9,979 nt of DNA from DYRB01 sp041307765 (GTDB taxonomy: Bacteria; Pseudomonadota; Gammaproteobacteria; Chromatiales; Chromatiaceae): positions 1-9,979 of the forward strand of contig JBFZCW010000103.1 of the NCBI GenBank assembly GCA_041307765.1. The letters run 5' to 3'. The notes below the pieces were generated by a model. The model searched no databases. It was not told the origin of the DNA and saw only the letters and a list, made by a program, of their open reading frames with translations. The position numbers and the translations under genes were made by a program. Positions 6,423 to 9,979 of this stretch are shown piece by piece (positions within the stretch are counted from its first letter, which is position 1; the number at the start of each line of letters is the position of its first letter).

Positions 6423-6744
6423 GGCCGCTATCCCGATGACTTTTACTCTTCTCAGTGGTACCGATACACAAATCAGCGGCCACCCGGCCACCGACTTGAT
6501 TTCAGTATGGACCAAAATCGGGAATGCTGCAAATTTGAAACAGTATTATTTCTGTTGCAACTCACTCAGGCGTCCGACAACGTGAAGCCATTCCATGGAG
6601 TTGTAGATATAAGTTGAACCAAAGCTACGGATAAACGGGGGCGGGCAGGCGGCGCACGGATCTGACCCCGTAGCTAAAAGGACGCAACTGACATGAATCG
6701 CCAAAGGGGGCCTGCATCAGCGCCTGCTCCGGGAACAAAAAGGG
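6423..6744. other. AT-richer intergenic patch downstream of metA
   Basis: There is no convincing gene in these 322 nt. Bases 6421-6640 are about 47% GC by hand count, while the flanking genes are clearly far richer. The patch holds TA-rich words such as AGATATAAG near 6606-6614 and TATTATTTC near 6544-6552, and an inverted repeat at 6623-6675. Reading frames here are short and resemble nothing I know. It may be foreign or decayed sequence, or a regulatory leader for the 6156-6422 gene. Confidence 0.5.
6623..6675. repeat. 8-bp inverted repeat in the AT-richer patch
   Basis: AGCTACGG (6623-6630) and CCGTAGCT (6668-6675) are exact reverse complements separated by 37 nt of GC-rich sequence. On the minus strand the second arm leads into TTTGGTT, so it could act as a weak terminator for metA. 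It could equally be a scar of a mobile or REP-like element. Both arms are short enough to arise by chance. Confidence 0.3.
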
Positions 6745-7818
6745 TCACTTGCGCCCCAGCCCGAGGGGGTCGAGGGGGTTCACCCCCTCCATGAAGGGCA
6801 GCTTGCGGTTGCTGTTGGTGACCTGATAGATCAGCCCCATCCAGTTGCCGACCACCCCCTCAGCGCTGTCGTGCCAGGTGTTGTCCAGCGACCTCGCGAT
6901 GTAGGCCTCGGGGAAGGCGGGATGCTCCCGCCCCTGGTTCATGGCGGCCACGACCCGCCCGCGGTGCTCATCGAGGATCGCACGGTGCTTGCGGTCGATG
7001 TAGTTCTCCGGATACGGGGGGTAGTCCGGGCGGGCACCCGCGGCAAAGCGCCTGACCTCGCGCTGATACTCTTTGAGCAGCGAGATGGTGTCGTACTCCG
7101 GGTGCCCCTGGAAGAAGACCTGACGGAAGCCGTCCGCGCTCACTGCCAGGTGCACGCCGGCCTCGGCGCTCTCGGCCAGGACGCGCAGCCCGGCGGCGTC
7201 GAACTGGTGGCGGCCGATCTCGTTGAAGCGGGAGTGGGGCACGTCGAACAGGGTATTGACGTCATGGACCAGCGGATGAGTGCGGTCCACCACCCGGTGC
7301 GGGTAGACGCCCCAACACTTCTCCGGCAGGGGATAACGGTGCTGGCCGTACTGGAACTGGAGGACGGCGTGGGTGGCGAGGCAGGAGCATAGCGTAGAGG
7401 TCACGTCACGCGAGGCCCACTCGATGACCTCGATCAGGGGCCCCCAGAACGGCTCTTGTGACAGGTCCGGATGGGTCACGTTCGCCCCGGTCACGATGAG
7501 GGCGTCGAGGCCCTGCTCGCGGATCTGCTCGAAGGGCTCGTAGTATCGGGCGATGTAGGCACGCGCCTCGGGGGAACGCCCCAGCCCATCCAGTGTGAAG
7601 GGGTGGACGTAGAACTGGGCGATTGGGTTGCTCTCGCCGACCAGGCGGAAGAACTGGCGCTCGGTGGCAGCCAGCGCAGCATCCGGCATCATGTTGAGGA
7701 GCCCGATGTGCAGCTCGCGGATGTCCTGGTGGAGGGCCCGGTCCGGATCGAGGATGCTCTGGCCCTCCTCGCGTAGGCGCCGGAAGGTCGGAAGGTCGGT
7801 ATGGGCGACGATAGGCAT
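6745..7818 (-). CDS. metA: MetA-family homoserine O-acyltransferase
   Basis: The enzyme acylates the hydroxyl of homoserine (with succinyl- or acetyl-CoA) as the first committed step to methionine. Its 357 residues start MPIVAHTDLP, and AGGGGA stands shortly before the ATG. Family landmarks are LLNMMPDAALAATERQFFRL (40-59), DALIVTGANV (105-114), VTSTLCSCLATHAV (139-152) with the catalytic Cys146 (E. coli Cys142), WGVYPH (169-174), and FFQGHPEYD (235-243) with His239 and Glu241. Thr115 aligns with E. coli Gly111, the residue that selects the acyl donor, so acetyl versus succinyl use is open. After HPEYD there is extra sequence (about 255-315), which makes it roughly 50 residues longer than the E. 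coli enzyme. It lies 102 nt downstream of the NTPase gene, probably in one transcript. Confidence 0.9.
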   Translation of the reverse strand: MPIVAHTDLPTFRRLREEGQSILDPDRALHQDIRELHIGLLNMMPDAALAATERQFFRLVGESNPIAQFYVHPFTLDGLGRSPEARAYIARYYEPFEQIREQGLDALIVTGANVTHPDLSQEPFWGPLIEVIEWASRDVTSTLCSCLATHAVLQFQYGQHRYPLPEKCWGVYPHRVVDRTHPLVHDVNTLFDVPHSRFNEIGRHQFDAAGLRVLAESAEAGVHLAVSADGFRQVFFQGHPEYDTISLLKEYQREVRRFAAGARPDYPPYPENYIDRKHRAILDEHRGRVVAAMNQGREHPAFPEAYIARSLDNTWHDSAEGVVGNWMGLIYQVTNSNRKLPFMEGVNPLDPLGLGRK

Positions 7819-7920
7819 GGGGCGTCCCCTGTCTGATAGGGCTCGGCGGACCCCCCGTCGGGGCCCTGGTCGGAAGTGGCCGTGTTCGCTTGGCGCGCGG
7901 ACTGGTTGCCTGAGCCGTCG

Positions 7921-8778
7921 TCAGCGGCGCTCCGGCTCCTTGCGCGCGATGGCCGCCTCCAGCAGCTCAAGGAAATCCGCCTCGTCGCGGAGCAGGGCGA
8001 CCTCCGTGGATACCACCGTGTATCCGTGGGGCCGAGCGATGGCTTCGTAGCGCGGCACCCGGGAGTGGAACAGGCGAGGAAACACCCAGCGTGTAAACTC
8101 GTCTGGGTCGATCTCCGCGACGTACTCCAGGCCCTGCTCGTCCAGGTAGTCCCGCACCGCAGTCCCCAGGAAGGCGGGGCGATAGTAGAGGGGCTTGGGA
8201 TCCGCCTGGGCGCGCTGGATGAGCTTGATCTCGTCCTCAGGCGGGACCTGGATGTATAGGATCAGGGTGTGGCGTGCCAGCAGATCGATCACCGCCGGTT
8301 CCTCCAGCTCGCACAGGCTACCGCCGACGTCGTTGACGAAGTGGCTGTAGCCGTAGATCTGCTGGGCCTTCCGGACGAAGGCAGGGACGTCCATCATGGC
8401 CGCGATCTCGCCCTGGCGGTAAAGGGCCTGCCGACGGCTGAACTCCTCCAAGGCGAGCCCGCCAAGATCTGGGTTGCCCAGCTTGCCGACGAAGCTCAAC
8501 ACCGGCCCCAGGTCGTTCACCTTGATGTTGTTGCGGATGAAGATCCAGTCCCGCCGCAGCAGATCCTTGAGAAACGGGACCTTCATCGCCTGCCCCTTGA
8601 TCAGGTCCAGGATGTGCTCGTCCAGATAGCGGGTCCCGATACGATAGTCCCCGGAGTAGTGAAACCAGTCGCTGCGTCTCAATAAGGCGGAGAGATAGGT
8701 CTTCCCCACGCCGGACATCCCGAGCAAAGTGATTGACCGGTGTTTCCAGTTGCGGAACTCGTCGACGCTGAGCTTCAC
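7921..8778 (-). CDS. P-loop NTPase / kinase-like protein, function unknown
   Basis: A 285-residue soluble protein from the GTG at 8778. I assign no function. Residues 15-30 read SITLLGMSGVGKTYLS, a beta strand plus Walker A (GxxGxGKT, 20-27). TLILYIQVP (171-179) is a hydrophobic strand that could act like a Walker B region. GYSHFVNDVGGSLCELEEP (143-161) has a conserved look and may form part of the active site. The small single-domain layout resembles nucleotide or small-molecule kinases more than AAA+ motors. The GTG is preceded by GAGG nine bases upstream. The frame is open to 9225, but that part crosses the promoter region and is not protein-like. It precedes metA on the same strand, suggesting a role tied to methionine or homoserine metabolism. 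Confidence 0.8.
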   Translation of the reverse strand: MKLSVDEFRNWKHRSITLLGMSGVGKTYLSALLRRSDWFHYSGDYRIGTRYLDEHILDLIKGQAMKVPFLKDLLRRDWIFIRNNIKVNDLGPVLSFVGKLGNPDLGGLALEEFSRRQALYRQGEIAAMMDVPAFVRKAQQIYGYSHFVNDVGGSLCELEEPAVIDLLARHTLILYIQVPPEDEIKLIQRAQADPKPLYYRPAFLGTAVRDYLDEQGLEYVAEIDPDEFTRWVFPRLFHSRVPRYEAIARPHGYTVVSTEVALLRDEADFLELLEAAIARKEPERR

Positions 8779-8796
8779 CTGACAGGGCCTCGGGGA

Positions 8797-8825
8797 CAGA
8801 TACGAAGCGCGCAATGGTACGTCAG
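8797..8825 (-). promoter_or_regulatory. candidate promoter of the NTPase-metA operon
   Basis: On the minus strand CTGACG (8825-8820) is a 4/6 match to the -35 box. After 17 nt comes TATCTG (8802-8797), a 3/6 match to the -10 box. Transcription would start close to 8790, about 12 nt before the GTG, so the ribosome binding site would only just fit. No metJ-type or S-box element is evident. Confidence 0.3.
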
Positions 8826-9015
8826 CGTGCGCCGGCCTGACCACCGCCGCGCCAGAACCGAAGCCACGCCGCACCGATTGGGATCGGATGCACCCTCCCC
8901 CGCCGGTGTCGAAGCTGGCATCATGCGCCCCTGTCCGCCGGGCACAGCTCCGCCCGCCGGCAGCCAGCGGCCTGGCTACCGATACCGGAAGCCCACCACC
9001 CTCCACGGAGTAACC

Positions 9016-9330
9016 ATGTCCGAATTCACCAATGTCACCGTCGTCAAGCGCGCCAACGTCTACTTCGACGGCGGTGTCACTAGCCGCACCGTCCTGTTCC
9101 CGGACGGCAGCAAGAAGACGCTGGGTATCATGCAGCCCGGCGAATACGAGTTCGGGACCGACGCCGCCGAGATCATGGAAATCCTGGCCGGCGACCTTCA
9201 GGTCCTCCTCCCCGGGGAGACCCAATGGCGCCGGGTGCAGGGCGGCGAGTCCTTCGATGTCCCCGCCAAATCGCGCTTTGGGCTCAAGGTGAGCGCGGTG
9301 ACAGACTACTGCTGCTCCTTCGTTGCCTAA
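9016..9330 (+). CDS. ppnP: pyrimidine/purine nucleoside phosphorylase PpnP
   Basis: A 104-residue protein of the PpnP (YaiE, former DUF1255) family. These small cupin-fold enzymes cleave several nucleosides with phosphate to the free base and ribose 1-phosphate. It opens MSEFTNVTVVKRANVYFDGG. RTVLFPDGSKKTLGIMQPGE (24-43) is the family core, followed by YEFGTDAAEIMEILAG and the C-terminal SRFGLKVSAVTDYCCSFVA. The length matches the E. coli protein (about 94 residues) with small extensions. GGAG at 9007-9010 precedes the ATG by five bases. It is divergent from the NTPase gene across 237 nt, where I see only a short inverted repeat, CCGAT-N4-ATCGG (8874-8887), and no clear promoter. Confidence 0.94.
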   Translation: MSEFTNVTVVKRANVYFDGGVTSRTVLFPDGSKKTLGIMQPGEYEFGTDAAEIMEILAGDLQVLLPGETQWRRVQGGESFDVPAKSRFGLKVSAVTDYCCSFVA

Positions 9331-9444
9331 ATGCGACTCTCGCGCAGCAGCTTTGCCGCGGCCACTGCGTCTTGGGGAAGCGAGGAGACCTCCGCGGTTG
9401 TCACCCCCACGCCCTCCCCCGAGCAGCGCCGCGCCTGCCGCAAG

Positions 9445-9553
9445 CCGGGGCTAGTGGGCGAGCCGATGCGCGTGCGGCTCAAAGGCGGCGAGACCGAGGT
9501 CCACCTCATACTTTGGTCGTTCCCAAAGGCGTGGAGCGTGGTTATCCCTGACG
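9445..9553 (+). pseudogene. probable decayed cupin gene fragment
   Basis: Two adjacent reading frames together resemble the core of a small cupin domain. The first frame gives GEPMRVRLKGGETEVHL (about 9460-9510). The second, shifted, gives HTLVVPKGVERGYP (about 9510-9551). This matches the usual pattern of a glycine-rich strand pair, then VVPKGVEH. The PGD/PGE turn between the two halves seems lost, and there is no start codon or intact frame. It runs into the stop of the neighbouring convergent gene. This is an inference from motif resemblance only. Confidence 0.35.
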
Positions 9554-9979
9554 GCTCTCGCCAATCTGTTCGCAATACTGCATCAGGTTGTCTGGTACAC
9601 CGGCCGGACATTCGCCGCAGGCGCGATTGCCAGGCACTGCGAAGTCGATGAACTTCGGATAGGCGAGATCAAGCCCGTCCATGATCGCCACGAATTCGTC
9701 CAGGGGTCGATCATTGCCGAGTCGCGGATTGCGCTGCTTCTCCTGTGCAATGCTCGATACCCAGCGACCTTCGTAGTCATGACCGGGATAGACCAGGGTA
9801 TCGTCGGGCAGCGCGAACAGCTTGCCGTGGATGCTGTGATACAGGGTCTTGGCGCTGCCATTCTGGAAATCAGTCCGACCACAGGACTCGATCAGGAGCG
9901 CGTCACCGGTGAGCACTCGCTCACCAATCTGGTAGGCATGATGACCGTCGGTATGGCCAGGTGTGAACAGCGGGTCGAC
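9542..9979 (-). CDS. ETHE1-type persulfide dioxygenase (MBL fold), N-terminus beyond window
   Basis: The last 145 residues of a metallo-beta-lactamase-fold protein that most resembles ETHE1/SdoA persulfide dioxygenases. These oxidise glutathione persulfide to sulfite using one non-heme iron. FTPGHTDGHHAY (5-16 of the visible part) carries the iron-ligand histidine of the TPGHT motif. LTGDALLIESCGRTDFQNG (23-41) carries the ligand aspartate and the ETHE1-like GRTDFQ-G signature. YPGHDYEGR (64-72) carries the second conserved histidine, and NPRLGNDRPLDEF and IDFAVPGN also match ETHE1. Glyoxalase II is the main alternative, but the GRTDFQ and IDFAVP features favour persulfide dioxygenase. The frame is open to the right edge, so an internal GTG at 9916 is not the start. 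It would suit a sulfur-metabolising host. Confidence 0.88.
   Translation of the reverse strand, partial: VDPLFTPGHTDGHHAYQIGERVLTGDALLIESCGRTDFQNGSAKTLYHSIHGKLFALPDDTLVYPGHDYEGRWVSSIAQEKQRNPRLGNDRPLDEFVAIMDGLDLAYPKFIDFAVPGNRACGECPAGVPDNLMQYCEQIGESRQG

Noticed and set aside
6655..6750. Words such as GATCTGACCCCG and AAAAGGGTCACTT that recall sequence flanking REP-associated transposases
   Set aside because: There is no transposase frame nearby, the second word simply spans the metA stop codon, and no repeat copies are visible in the window.
8779..9225. N-terminal extension of the NTPase
   Set aside because: It overlaps the start of ppnP on the other strand and the likely promoter, and the peptide is not conserved-looking.
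9327..9611. A 94-codon open frame on the minus strand
   Set aside because: It overlaps the end of the persulfide dioxygenase gene in another frame and shows no domain; the cupin-like plus-strand reading fits better.

Overview
The window reads as chromosomal core sequence from a GC-rich gammaproteobacterium. My best guess is the order Chromatiales (purple sulfur bacteria and relatives). This rests on the rpsT<>murJ-ribF gene order typical of gammaproteobacteria, the high GC, the E. coli-like MurJ, HemF and MlaC proteins, and a sulfur-oxidation enzyme at the right edge. No phylogenetic test was possible.

Left part (1-3605, minus strand): a VapBC-type toxin-antitoxin pair (toxin cut by the window edge) lies just downstream of ribF (FMN/FAD synthesis). 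ribF follows murJ (lipid II flippase). A 442-nt divergent spacer separates murJ from rpsT (ribosomal protein S20), which has a good sigma70-type promoter. Both murJ and rpsT appear to start with TTG behind good ribosome binding sites.

Middle part (3606-6155): rpsT ends in a strong intrinsic terminator, immediately followed by a small cupin gene. Then come hemF (aerobic coproporphyrinogen oxidase) and, convergent with it, an mlaC-like lipid-transport protein with its own promoter.

Right-centre part (6156-8825, minus strand): a P-loop NTPase of unknown function and a MetA-type homoserine O-acyltransferase form a likely two-gene operon. The MetA has an unusual residue at the acyl-CoA-selecting position. 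Downstream is a markedly AT-richer 220-nt patch and a small unrecognised gene closed by a clear terminator.

Right edge (9016-9979): ppnP (nucleoside phosphorylase) is followed by what looks like a decayed cupin gene fragment, then the C-terminal part of an ETHE1-type persulfide dioxygenase on the minus strand.

Most of the window is ordinary housekeeping DNA and I see no CRISPR array, tRNA, rRNA or intact mobile element. The item closest to an undescribed system is the metA-NTPase pair.
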